Shown here piece by piece: positions 1 to 12,528 of a stretch of DNA of 64,000 nt (position 1 is its first letter; every line of letters starts with the position of its first letter). The notes under the pieces were generated by a model, which worked only from the letters and a program-made list of their open reading frames with translations, ran no database searches and was not told where the DNA came from. The stretch comes from Apteryx mantelli (lineage: Eukaryota; Chordata; Aves; Apterygiformes; Apterygidae): NCBI RefSeq assembly GCF_036417845.1, contig NC_089980.1:42282501-42346500 (forward strand). Reading direction: 5' to 3'. The position numbers and the translations under genes were made by a program.

Positions 1-1678
<1,678 letters not shown>

Positions 1679-2907
1679 TGATGAAAGGTACAACTCACCC
1701 CATGAGGATTTTTTTTTTCCTCTGTCAATAATTCTTGGTAAGACTTAAGAAAAATTTTAGTCAATTGAAGGTCACATCAGTAGGTAATAGGGGAAAACTC
1801 AGATAATCTCCATGTGCAGCTGAGGGTATGGGTTCACACTGTAGCAAAGCCTGTTGATTGCCTAGCTACAGGCGTGATCCTGCTTTCTGCTTGCCTGTTC
1901 CCACCCCCTCTATTGAGGCACCACTTGTCTGACCTGTCTGTGAACTTGGCCAAGGGAGTTAACAGCCAGAAGACTACCCTGCAGAAAGACGTTAATAATT
2001 TTCTCCTGGTTTATCTCCTTGAAACACTTAAAGCAGAATCTGATGAGTGTCAGTGCAAGGAAGAGGCAAAGGGAGTTCTCCTTTGGGAGTGCAGGTAGAT
2101 CAGCTTAGCTGTAAAATTGAAACTTCACCCTAACTCAGCTGTTTGTAGTTCTGAGCTACAACTGTGATTCCTTGCAGTTTCTCCAGTGTTTTTGGAAGAT
2201 CAATTATGTCTAAGTGGTTTAGACTGTAGAATTATGGGAAACATTTGAAATAAAACTAGATTTTATTTTTTTCTGAAAAATCTTAAGAATCATGATGCAC
2301 TATGCTTAGGATATACAGCTCTGCCTTCCTAACAGTGCTTTAACAAATTCACGGCTGTCTTTTTCTTTCGATAAAGCAGAGAGGACCCAAGGCTCCAATG
2401 TAAATACAGCTTATGAGGAAAGTGCAGAAAGCTCAGTTTTAACTTCTTTTTGGAGGCAGACTTAACTAGTCATCCTTCAGCCTGTGACTCTGGAGTGCTA
2501 TGTCAACACTTCCTGGTTTAGGGCATTTGCCTGTGATCTGCTGAAGTAGATCACGTTGCAGAAGGTGTCCTGCCTGTACTTTCAAGGAAGCAGGAAAATG
2601 TAGCACTGGGGAGTGGAGTTGTCATTTTAGGCAGTAAAACTGCCATACTTTAAATGGGTAAGATGATGCATTTGTTACCTTGCTTTTATTAGTCCTCTGT
2701 TTAGCAAGGCTAAAGTTCAGTTAGGTTGGATGCAAAAACTGAAAGGTGAGTGTGACAGAAATGATCCTCTGCACCATATCAGACCTGCCAACTTCTCTAA
2801 TCATCTTTTCTATCTACCTTGCCTTGCCTGAGGACTATGAAACCCTGTGCAGGAGATAAGAAAGTCACGCTCTGCTCACTAATTTCAGGTGACTGCTTTT
2901 CCTTCAG

Positions 2908-3019
2908 GTAAACTGTGTGGTGATGCGAGGCTTCAATGAGGATGAACTGCTGGGCTTTGTGGATTTCACAAAGGATCTGCCCCTTGATGTGAGGTTCATA
3001 GAGTACATGCCTTTTGATG
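2908..3019 (+). CDS. MOCS1: MOCS1 exon, MOCS1A part (NCVVMRG...FIEYMPFDG)
   Basis: The exon reads [20 protein letters not shown] and continues to RFIEYMPFD plus one base. It contains the conserved MoaA stretches VVMRGxNEDE and RFIEYMPF. The acceptor is ccttcag at 2901-2907 and the donor gtaag at 3020. It is 112 nt, entering in phase 0 and leaving one base (G) of the Gly codon completed by the next exon. The conserved Arg and Glu in this part line the substrate side of the barrel in MoaA-family enzymes (family knowledge). Confidence 0.95.
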
Positions 3020-3361
3020 GTAAGCAGTCCTGTTTGAAATTCTTCATGGAGTTTGGGGTGCCTTGGACATAAGTAAATTATCTGGTGGTTGTGTTTTTCA
3101 CTCTTTGGGCTTGTTTCTTGAAGCTTTGGTGAGCTCCTGTAGAATTGCCTCAGGTTTTATGTTAAATGTTTTGGTTTGGTTTGGTTTTTGCAGTTCATCT
3201 GTCTTCCCTGGATATGTTGGAGAAGGATTAGTTATAGGATTAGTTGGGTTTGGGATACCTATAGGGACAACTGAAATTTGTGGAGAATGGAAAGGTGGTT
3301 CTTCCCTCATCAATAAAATAAAATCCACAGTCTAAAGTTATGCTAATTTTGTTAATTCCAG

Positions 3362-3474
3362 GCAATAAATGGAATTTCAAGAAGATGGTGAGCTACAAAG
3401 AAATGCTTGATACAATTAAACAACGATGGCCTGAATTGGAAGAATTGCCCTGTGAAGCCTCCAGCACAGCCAAG
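3362..3474 (+). CDS. MOCS1: MOCS1 exon, MOCS1A part ([15 protein letters not shown])
   Basis: After completing the split Gly codon the exon reads [20 protein letters not shown], then [17 protein letters not shown]. This closely matches human MOCS1A. The acceptor is the cag ending at 3361 and the donor gtgagg at 3475. It is 113 nt (2 + 37 codons), ending in phase 0. The intron before it is only 342 nt, the shortest of this gene in the window. Confidence 0.95.
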
Positions 3475-4265
3475 GTGAGGGTAGACAAAGAGCATGTGAA
3501 ATGTGCTCCCATTCTTCCCCCTCCTGCTGCCCAAAATCCCCCAAGTATGCCAAGTTCAGCATTTTATATTTGACAAGCAAAGTGAAAAATGCTCAGTATA
3601 ATAATTCTGTGATTTTGGTCAAGCTGCCTTCATGTGGTTTGACTCTTATTAAACCCTGGTTGTAATCTTTACCTCTAGAAACACTATGTGTTTACTGGAT
3701 GCATCTGTCAAATATAAAGAATAGAAAGTTTATATCCTTTATTTGCAGCTTTTGAAACTTTTTGACAGTCTGTGTGTATGCATCTATGACTGATGCAGAT
3801 GAACAAGCCTGATGAAACAGTTATTCAGTGAACTAACAATATAAAAGTGTATCAGAACACATTTTCTTCTCAGTAGTAGTGTGGTTAAAGATTAGCTAAA
3901 GCAAAAGCAAATAATTTGTTTTTTTCTTTTGAGAAATTGGCAAATTGAGAGGGAGCGTTGTGGGTTTTGTGTAATATAGGTACAGCAACCCATTGTAAAT
4001 TGAATGGAACTGAGTAGCTACGTTTCATTTAGGCACTGAGCAGCAGATGCATCAAAACTTAAACTTTCACCCTACTCGCATCATTCTTTTGATCCACCCC
4101 AGGTCTAGAGAAGGCAGGCCTTGGATTTTGTGACAGACCCTTGGGAAGAGGAAGCCCAAGCTATCTTTTTCAGACCAGATTTGATAAAAGCCTGAAATAG
4201 GCTGAGCTTTTAAAACAAAGAGGCTATTCTAGTGTCTCCTTTTTTTCTCCGCTGTGTTTCTATAG

Positions 4266-4376
4266 AGTTATAAGGTGCCACATTTTCAAGGACAAATCAG
4301 TTTTATCACCTCAATGTCGGAGCACTTCTGTGGATCCTGCAGCCGGCTGAGGATAACAGCAGATGGAAACCTTAAG
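4266..4376 (+). CDS. MOCS1: MOCS1 exon, MOCS1A C-terminal 4Fe-4S cysteines 1 and 2
   Basis: The exon is 37 codons, from [20 protein letters not shown] to ADGNLK. It carries [14 protein letters not shown], the first two cysteines (4329-4331 and 4338-4340) of the Cx2Cx13C ligand set for the second 4Fe-4S cluster, which binds the GTP purine in MoaA/MOCS1A. The third cysteine opens the next exon. The usual Asn after the second Cys (CNR) is Ser here, codon AGC at 4341-4343; see the findings. The acceptor is tatag at 4261-4265 and the donor gttagt at 4377. Phase is 0 on both sides. Confidence 0.95.
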
Positions 4377-6688
4377 GTTAGTAGTGAAACATGAATCTTT
4401 TTGCTTTCACACTGCTAAAGTAGTTTTGAAATTCTTCCCTTAAAAGTAGCTGTGATGTAAGGTAGGATGGAAAGACACATAATTATTACCAGCTCACTCC
4501 AGCATATTTTTCTTTTGTTTTCTTGCTGTTCTTGCTGTACAAATTCTTGTTCAAGCTTGTTGGGCTGCTAGGGAGATGTAACATCACCTTTTTTTTTTTT
4601 TTTTTTGGTTTCTCTGTTTTGTTACCATAGTTAACTTGAATTGTAAAATGTTGGTTGCAAGACCAGTACATATAAACATTTATTTTAATCTTTGATTCAA
4701 AATCATCTTAAACATGTGACAAGCAGATGATTTCCCATAAAAGAGATCCAAGCAGCTGTGAGGGCTTGGCTTTTGTGTTCTACAAGGATACTGTCCTGTT
4801 TCACCAAACATCTTCCTGCAGTCGTCTTCAAGGGCAGCCTGTACATTTGCTCAACGGCTGTAGAAGGGGGAGGGGGTACTGTTTCCTGCCATGTTGAAAC
4901 TGGCAGTTTCTGGAGGCAAAATTAAAGTTTTCAATTAAAAATTGGCGCTTATATGTTGTCACCTGATATTGACAACAGCTGTGCTGCTGTCTAATGTCAG
5001 ATGACCCAGGCAGCCTGAAGGCCCAATGAGCTTAGGTTACATAAACTTCCCAAGCTGTGTGTGTATGTATATGGAGAAAGAGATAAAGAAAAAAATCTTC
5101 CATAAACATTGTTTTTCCAATAGGCTAGGCCTCTTCAAAACTATTTACATTTTTAAAAGATGACATACAGTAATAACAGAACTGGACCTGAATGTACAAC
5201 ACTGAACAACGGAGCCCTAAAAGTACAGTTAGAAGGATGACGAAGGTTGATCAGGAGGAAGGGAATGATGAAGTCTGCAAAGAGAACAGGAAAAGGAGAT
5301 CAGCTACCCTATAAACTGAAGCCAAGCTATGAGAGTTGATTGTCAAAGAATTCTTCTGTTGCATAGTATTTGCATGCAGAGGGACATTTGCCAAAGTGGA
5401 ATCTGCTCAGTTAGAGGAGGAAAAATTAAGTAAAATCTGATGAAACTTCACTTCCTAATTTTGGTGGGTTTATGTTAGTAGATTTTCCCTTTTGAGGAAT
5501 CAGGCTTGTGCAGGCAAGCACAATGACTGTGAAACATAGCCATGCTGTTCTGTATGGTACTGTTCTAGCTTCCTGTCACATTTTTTGTGTTTGTTTTTAA
5601 CTTACTAGCTCATTTCAACCAAATATAAGGGAAGGGTTTAGATATCTTGGAGTTGATAATTTGCATGTATGAAATGAACACTTTTCTGTTCCATTTTCAT
5701 CTTCAAATAATTGAGTTGTCTCTGACGAGCTCAAAAAGCTAATAATAGACTACCCAACCCCCCAGAAGAGTCTCTTAAGCAACAGGTAAGTGATGTTAAG
5801 GGAGCGGTAATTCCCTTTTTAAATTCCCTGTTAAATTGTCCTTTTTTCTTTTTGCCTTCCACTGCTTATAGGGTATAAACTGTTGGTTCAAGACCATTAT
5901 TGAGCAAAAAGGGTTTCCTACAAGCTACAGAAGATGCATCTTTACTGCTCTGCTTCAAAACAACCACTCTAAATGAAAAATGAGTCCTTGAAATAAGTTA
6001 CAGTTTTGCATTGGGATCAGTGTGTGCATGTGTTCAGGAACTGCTCACCATCTGAAAACTTAATCCAGGAAAGGGTACGGTTACTGGCTTCGATAGTAGG
6101 ACGTCTCTGATGTATCCATGGTTTCTTGCCACAACATCAGATTGTGCAAGGGAACGGTAGTTTACCAGCAGTACTCAACTCCTGTAGTAGAGTATCCTGC
6201 TGACTTGCCTGCATAAACCTTCTAATCTCCCTGTGTTTATCCTGTCGGAATTGAATTACATACATGGTAGCCTAGTAAACCACCTATCCCTTGTTCTCCA
6301 ATGGCCAGTTACCTTCAGTGTTACTAGTGTTGAAGCGAATGTGTTTGTTTTATGGGTTCAGCACATGCTGTTCTTAACCACAAATAATCATCTGGGTATG
6401 CTCTCCCTTAAAGCTGACTTTGGAGAGTTGGGTTGACTGTCTTTGCTGGCTTACCAGCCAGGACATCAGCATTATGATAGTGTAATATTATCACCTTCAG
6501 AGACTGACAAAGCTGTTGGTGTCTGTGCAGTCATGAGAAGGTGTTATCCATGCAGCTGAATGGGAACTTGCTACTTCACGGAAACATCTGTTCTAATCAT
6601 TGACCCAAGCCTTGTGCATTACAGAAGGATCATTTCCTCTCTTATCTTTCTCATTTCTCCTCTTTTATTTCCTCTGGGTTGGCTGCAG

Positions 6689-6809
6689 GTGTGCCTTTTC
6701 GGAAATTCAGAAGTGTCCTTGAGAGATCACCTACGGTCGGGTGCCTCAGAGGAAGAGCTGGTTCAAATTATCGGAGCAGCAGTGGGCAGAAAAAAGAAAC
6801 AGCATGCTG
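6689..6809 (+). CDS. MOCS1: MOCS1 exon, MOCS1A third cluster cysteine and C-terminal helices
   Basis: The exon reads [20 protein letters not shown], then [20 protein letters not shown] plus one base of Gly. The Cys in VCLFG completes the Cx2Cx13C cluster motif begun in the previous exon. The acceptor is ctgcag at 6683-6688 and the donor gtatgt at 6810. It is 121 nt, ending in phase 1. That phase matters: joining this exon directly to 12529, skipping the next exon, also keeps the MOCS1B frame. Confidence 0.95.
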
Positions 6810-8275
6810 GTATGTTTGTTGTACCTGAGAAAGAGAGGCAGTAACTAGGACAAACAATGTTCTTCTCCTGCAGAGAAGAAAAAGATTCTTGAATGAAGCT
6901 GCATTCACTGAGGAAAGAATTTTCTCATCTGATGAAAGACTATATTATCTGGCAGAAAGTTGGTGACAGACCAGTCATACAGTTACTAAAAAGTTTGAAT
7001 GCCAGTTTTGAGTCTCCTGACCTTGCACATGAGCTGGAATACAGACTGTCTAGCAGTCTTTCAGATTTCTTTTGATTTTTCATCTTCAAAGAGGTGCAAA
7101 TACCACTGCTTGTGATCACAACAACAAGCCGTAAAGCTAGGCAGAAATTGATAGAGTTGTACTGGGTTCCATTTTTCTTGAAATTAGTTTTAGTTCTTAT
7201 TTTACAGCAAACTAAATTGAGCTGTCAGTCCAACTCCTGCATCATCATGTTTCTAGAAGTGACAGGGTAATGACACAAGGTCCGTGATGATGCAGTTACA
7301 TCCTCAAGCTAGATTAGTCTTATCTTAATTTGTATAGCTATAAACTATATTTCAGTCACATCTGAACCTAACCACCTTTTGGTAATCTGGCTGCAGCTGG
7401 GAATACTGACCTCTCGTACATGAACTGGCTACAAGAGCAGGGAATAGTCCCTTTTACGTTAAAAATATGCTTCGGCTCTTTTGTTCTTTTACAGATTCTG
7501 CCAGATTACTAACAGTTGTTTTTGCCCTTTTTTGGTTATGCATAAAACAGATTTAAGGAAGCTCATCAGTCTGCATGTAGACTCATTTTCGAAGTGCATT
7601 GCTCTGACCCAGATAAAACAATGCTTTTTAAAGCTAAGAATTGAGCTGGAGGTTTGGTGGGGCTTCTGGGTGGTGGTGGTGTTATTTTTTTCTTATAAAA
7701 TCCATTTCATTCATTTTTTTTTCTTTTGGGTGTTTTGGGTTTTTTTATGATTTGGAAGGGTGGAGGGGGAAGTGTTTTCCCCCTCTAGTAAAACTGTTTT
7801 GCCATCAACAGCATTTACCTGACATTTTCTTTCTTCTTCCAACTTGTTATCCCAACATTGTCCTTGGGGTCTTCTGTGATTGGACTTCTTTGAACTGGAA
7901 CACTGTTAACAGCTTATCCATAGAATTAATACAGTTAAATGCTATTGATAAGAAATAAGATAGTCTCAAGTTATTTGAATATTGTAGTAGGTAGACTGTA
8001 ATTCAAATTATGGAAAGCTTTCTGGGAAAAGACTTTACGGGGTGATAGTTCCATAGCAGCTGGATACTTGCAGACTATGGCAGCTATGTTTTGAAATAAT
8101 ATTATCACGCTAGATTTCTCCCCTCCCCACCACATTCCCCCGATTTTTCTTGAGCTTTGGTTTTCCTAGCATGAAGGTTGCACTATGAAGAGCAGAAAAC
8201 TAAGTATGTAAACCAGATGCATGACTTAAAATCTAAAAAGCTAGGATTTTTATGTGTTCCTTATTTTATTTCTAG

Positions 8276-8331
8276 GCATGTTTAACATTTCCCAGATGAA
8301 AAACCGGCCAATGATCCTGATTGGTGGGTGA
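8276..8331 (+). CDS. MOCS1: MOCS1 exon with MOCS1A Gly-Gly C-terminus and stop; internal fusion donor
   Basis: After completing Gly the exon reads MFNISQMKNRPMILIGG and stops at TGA 8329-8331. The C-terminal double glycine is the hallmark of active MOCS1A. The acceptor is ttctag at 8270-8275. Three GT donors lie close together: 8324 (gtgggt), 8328 (gtgaca, overlapping the stop) and 8339 (gtacgt, after the stop). Use of 8324 ends the exon after ATT G, and the AG opening the MOCS1B exon then gives GAG, an in-frame fusion (ILI-EATLMSS). Human MOCS1 fusion isoforms, as I recall them, also read ILI followed by Glu. Use of 8339 would leave the stop in place and give a bicistronic message. Confidence 0.93.
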
Positions 8332-8344
8332 CAAATCAGTACGT

Positions 8345-8350
8345 AATAAA
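8345..8350 (+). promoter_or_regulatory. MOCS1: Candidate intronic poly(A) signal just after the MOCS1A stop
   Basis: A canonical AATAAA begins 14 nt after the TGA of MOCS1A. About 10-35 nt further on lies a T/G-rich stretch (8357-8381, with gattttgcttgg and tttatgtctttgg), as expected of a cleavage/polyadenylation element. If used, it would give a monocistronic MOCS1A mRNA ending in Gly-Gly. The arrangement is seen directly; use of the signal is inference. Confidence 0.45.
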
Positions 8351-10144
8351 CATACCATGATTTTGCTTGGTTTATGTCTTTGGGGAAGCAGAGTGGGCTG
8401 GGCTTTTAATTCTGATTTGTGTATGGTTCTGGTTTCGGTTAGGCAGCGAAATGGGTTATGGTTAAAATTATGCTGAAATGGAAAAGGAGGAAAGGATTAT
8501 TGCCCCTGCCAAGACTTATCCCATCTTCTCATGGACAGCACTTTTTTGGGTTTTGTTTTTGTTTTTTCTAATTTTGAGAAGTGCATTAAATTTTTCAAAG
8601 GAATCACTAACTTTTCTTCTTAAATCCAAAGGAAGAGACAGGAGAATAATTAATAGAGAAGTTTGGGGTGAGTTTTATGTAATAGAACTGGGCTGTAATA
8701 CTGACCAAGTTGCAAAATAAACAGAGAGGATGCAGGACTTCCTTTTATTCCTTGGTCAAGAAATTCAGCTCTGATTCCTACATATGCTTTATGTTATATA
8801 GGACCTGTGATCTGATGGAAATTCAAGCTTTTTTCACCTCCTTGCTGCTTTAGAATCTGGAACATGGGGGTTCATTCTTTTGAAATGTCCTCTTAATGCT
8901 GCATAACAATTAAAACTATAGTATCTGACCAGCCCTATGGACAAGAGCCTTTCTCCTTGTTGGGCCTATCGAAGATGTCTTTTCAAACTCCACTTTCTGC
9001 GTGAAGCTCTGTCCATGAGTGATGTGGCACTGCTGGGGTTCTGTTACTGATTTTCTCACATACCCCTCACTGTGTTTTTACCTCCTCTGTAGATTTCCCT
9101 ATTTCGTAATATAGCTATCTTCCCAAATACTTCTCTCTTAAAGACTGAAGAAATGCTTGTAAAAGCACTGTGAGATCCTTAGTTGGAAGTAGTTCTACTG
9201 TTTCTTATTAATGTCAAAAAAAAAAAATGCATCAAGGGTAGAAGAGATGAACATTATATTTCAAACCCAAACTCTCATCCTCCCACTGAAACTCAGGAGT
9301 AGGTTAGTCACTGTGCAGCTTAAAACACAGCTTTTAAAGCAGGTACTCAAAGGAAAGGTAACATTCACTAATTTGCAGGTCTCTGCTGCAGGTGATGTGA
9401 TAATTGCTATTTTTTAAACCACAAACAGTGCTTTTCTGTTTTCTTTACTGGAAAATAGATTCTTCAGAGGACTTTTAACACAGTTGCTGTTTTTACTGGG
9501 GAATATTTTTCACTTTATATTCCTCCTTAAAGGTCTGTCTTTTTCCATGTTGAGATTAAAAGTGAATGGCTTCAATGGCCCAAGCTCATCTAGTTCAGTT
9601 TGCTTTTGCTTTTTGTGTTTGGCCACTGCTGCATTGCGTTCCAGGAAAAGAGGAACCATTGTTTAAAATATGTACTCACTTGCTACGAAAGGAAGATTTT
9701 TCTGATTTTTAAAGGTGAAAAATAAACTATATTAAACTCCTGTTGTAGGTCCCAGTTCACTGTCATCTTTTGAGATGCCTTTGAAAGAATCCTCACACGC
9801 TGAAGTTAGCATTCATAACAATGTTTGGATGTGCACAGATTATATCCATCCAACTTCCTTTGGAAAAGTGCTCCAACGTGGTTTGATGCACAGTAAGAGA
9901 GGCAGCCTGTCCAGGTTTCCCCAGCTGTTCTATGTTCCTTGGACACTAACTGCTGGCAGTCTCTGCATCAAGGGTACAGACACCACAGCTGGAGATGAAG
10001 GGAGAATAGCCCACTGTGACATGTGGGGAATCACTAGGGAATTTCCTAATAGTCTTTTTAATTACTTACACAATTCAAATAATGCTGGCATGCAAATAGT
10101 TGGGGAAGGGGGAGGGGGGAATTCATGTAATGAAACTTAATGAA

Positions 10145-10231
10145 TGCAATGGAAATCATTAATCTGTTCTGCTAGTCCCAGTAAGCCAAACTGCAATGGA
10201 AATTATTAATCTGTTCTGCTGTCCCATAAGC
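10145..10231 (+). repeat. 47-bp imperfect tandem duplication
   Basis: Two copies of a unit starting tgcaatggaaat and continuing through attaatctgttctgct begin at 10145 and 10192. They differ by a few substitutions and small indels. It lies within the MOCS1A-MOCS1B intron. Confidence 0.85.
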
Positions 10232-11287
10232 CTAACCTAGCTTCTTCCCTGCACTGCTGTTGTCCGATCCTTTATTGTAATATGGTATGTCTCCTATTGC
10301 TTTTAATCGAAATATTATTTTTGGCAGATTGTTCTCTTCACAGGTTCGGTTCAAGTATGGGAGGTCTCTCCTTAATTTAACCATCTCCTGCCTCCTTCTT
10401 TTGCCTGAAATTGTGCTAGTGGGAATCTAACACGATTAACTTTCAGGCTCAGTAATAGGGTACGAGATACCATTTTTTGGATAGTTTGTTTCCTTATAGG
10501 TACTGCTGTAGAAAACCATTATCCATTTGTTTTGTACGCATGAGCAATATGGGTGAAGATAAAGATGACTAGGTGAGACTTGAAGAAAACAGGTTGTTAG
10601 GACAGGTGAATACTTTAAGAGCTATTTTGTGTACATTCCTGTCTGTTGTTTTATTTTTACTTCCCATATTTCTTAAGCTCACTGAATTAAACAGTAGTTC
10701 TCTTCCAAGCTCCCACCCGTTTGTGTCTGTCCTGTGAACCAAGTACTTGTCTGCCTTTGTCTCCAGGAGAGGCTAAACACTCTGCAAGGTTTTAACTTCA
10801 ACTTCAAAGCTAATCAAGGAAGCAAAAGAACAGAGTACTTTGAGTTCTTAGCTTTTTAAAAGAAGATTCACATTAGCCCTTGGTATATAAAGGAGGAGGG
10901 AAAGAAAGAAGGAATAAGCACAAGTTTCTTTGCTCTTCTAAAGCAGAGTAATGTTGCACTCAAACATTTATGTCTACTTAGTCCCATTTCTTGTTTTTCT
11001 AGACAGTGCTGGATCAGAGCTGAGAGTAACCACATTACTGCTAAACTTGCAAGAATCTTCATTTTAGTGCATAGGCCATCAGCTGTAGATCTGAAAGGGC
11101 CTTTGCCTGAACGTAAATTATTGCAGTGATAAAAACCTATAGTGATTAAGCTTCAGTAACCCACACTTTTGTCAAACAGATGGTCAGAGGGTGCTGCATA
11201 ACTGAGAAAGATACTAAGCACATCAGCCTCTTGTTATAGCAGAGGCTGGGACTCAAGAGGGAAGAGGGGTTTTGTTTGTTTTTGTTT

Positions 11288-11323
11288 AAAAACAACAACA
11301 ACAACAACAACCACCACCACCAA
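11288..11323. repeat. (CAA)n/(CCA)n triplet tract
   Basis: About six CAA units are followed by four CCA units. Simple repeat in the MOCS1 intron. Confidence 0.85.
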
Positions 11324-11860
11324 TGCACTGTCCACAGTGTGTCTGTCTGTTATGATGTGGACAGTCCAAGGTAACACCTGCAGGTCTGGGCAGCGGGGGT
11401 GACACAGCAAGGTGCAGAATGGCCTGGAAGCTGCTTTGATTCACTGGTGAGCAGTCTGAAAATTTGTGAGTAAGGGAGTTCACCCCCAATACCAAAGCTA
11501 CCAAAGGAGATTACTGAGCAAAACCTAACTAACTACCAAGTTTCTCAAAGTAGAGCAATGAGAACAGAGCTCTAGAAGAAGAGAAGAATGCTTGTCAATG
11601 AGGCTCTTAAAGTAGGGCTTAGACACTTACCTCTATATGGCTTCCTCTTTACTTACAAAACAAATCACTTTTATGTGAAAAAGGCTCCTTCTGTCTTGAT
11701 ACTGGGCATTAAGCCCTGTGGAAATGCCAAAACCAAGGGATTAAATGGTGAAGGGCAGGAGGGTTTGCTACCTCTGTGCCAGCTGGGAGCTCTGTCAGCT
11801 CAGCTTGGAACTTACTTCTGAGTGGATTTAAAAATCTATCTGTCAATGAGGGGAGTGTGA

Positions 11861-11881
11861 TTTTTTTTTTTTTTTTTTTTT
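11861..11881. repeat. Run of 21 T
   Basis: Homopolymer in the MOCS1 intron, about 650 nt upstream of the MOCS1B exon acceptor. Confidence 0.85.
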
Positions 11882-12528
11882 CCAGTGATTAAACTTCAGC
11901 TGTCATTAACATGGTAAGAGCTGGCAGTAATAAGTGAGGCTTCCATCACAGAGCAACCCTGTGAACTTGTGGACAGTGCAGTTACAGATGGTGCCTTTTG
12001 TCCCTGCTCTCCTCAAGTGCTGGCATGACCTTTCCCTGCAGAAGGAGAAGAAAGCACAAAGTGCAACTGCATATGCTGGAAGGAAGGTGTTTGGAAAGGA
12101 GTAGTTCAGAGTAGTTGAGAGAAGACCTTCCTTTTAACCCTGCCAGGCTCTCTGAAGCACACTAATACTGGGACAATGTCAATGGGATGCTGAGATTCTT
12201 CAGAACTAGTGTTCCTGTAAGCTTACTTGGATGTTGTTTCTCAATAAGTATTGATACTTTTTGAAAGAAAGTTGTTGCCTCTTGTCTGTGACTTTCCCAT
12301 GAGTGTTTCAAGTTCTGGGGTTTGTACTAACAAACCAGCAAATGTGGAGAGTTAGAATGAGAGAGAGGAGAACTTGAGGAGAAAAGTGGATGTTTGCAGG
12401 CTTCTTGAGGTTCTTGTAATACAAAACATCCCAAGCAGTGCTCTGGTAGGGTTCTCATCCGTTACAGATGTAGCTTACTCTTCCAGTTAATGAGGTGTAT
12501 CATCATCTTCTCTTCTCTTCTTTTTCAG

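Larger units (their letters stand above)
8332..12528 (+). other. MOCS1: MOCS1 intron between the MOCS1A and MOCS1B exons
   Basis: This is a 4.2 kb intron. I see no exon of either gene in it. It contains the candidate poly(A) signal above, a 47-bp tandem duplication near 10145-10231, a CAA/CCA triplet tract at 11288-11323 and a run of 21 T at 11861-11881. It ends in a strong polypyrimidine tract and the acceptor tttttcag (12521-12528). Open frames inside it, such as one of 121 codons at 9775-10140, have no recognisable homology. Confidence 0.8.

Noticed and set aside
9775..10140. 121-codon open frame in the MOCS1 intron
   Set aside because: No homology; the Gly-rich end comes from a purine tract; it does not fit MOCS1 exon phases.
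10340..10360. Possible tRNA B box (ggttcggttcaagta)
   Set aside because: No A box or cloverleaf-forming flanks at the right distance.
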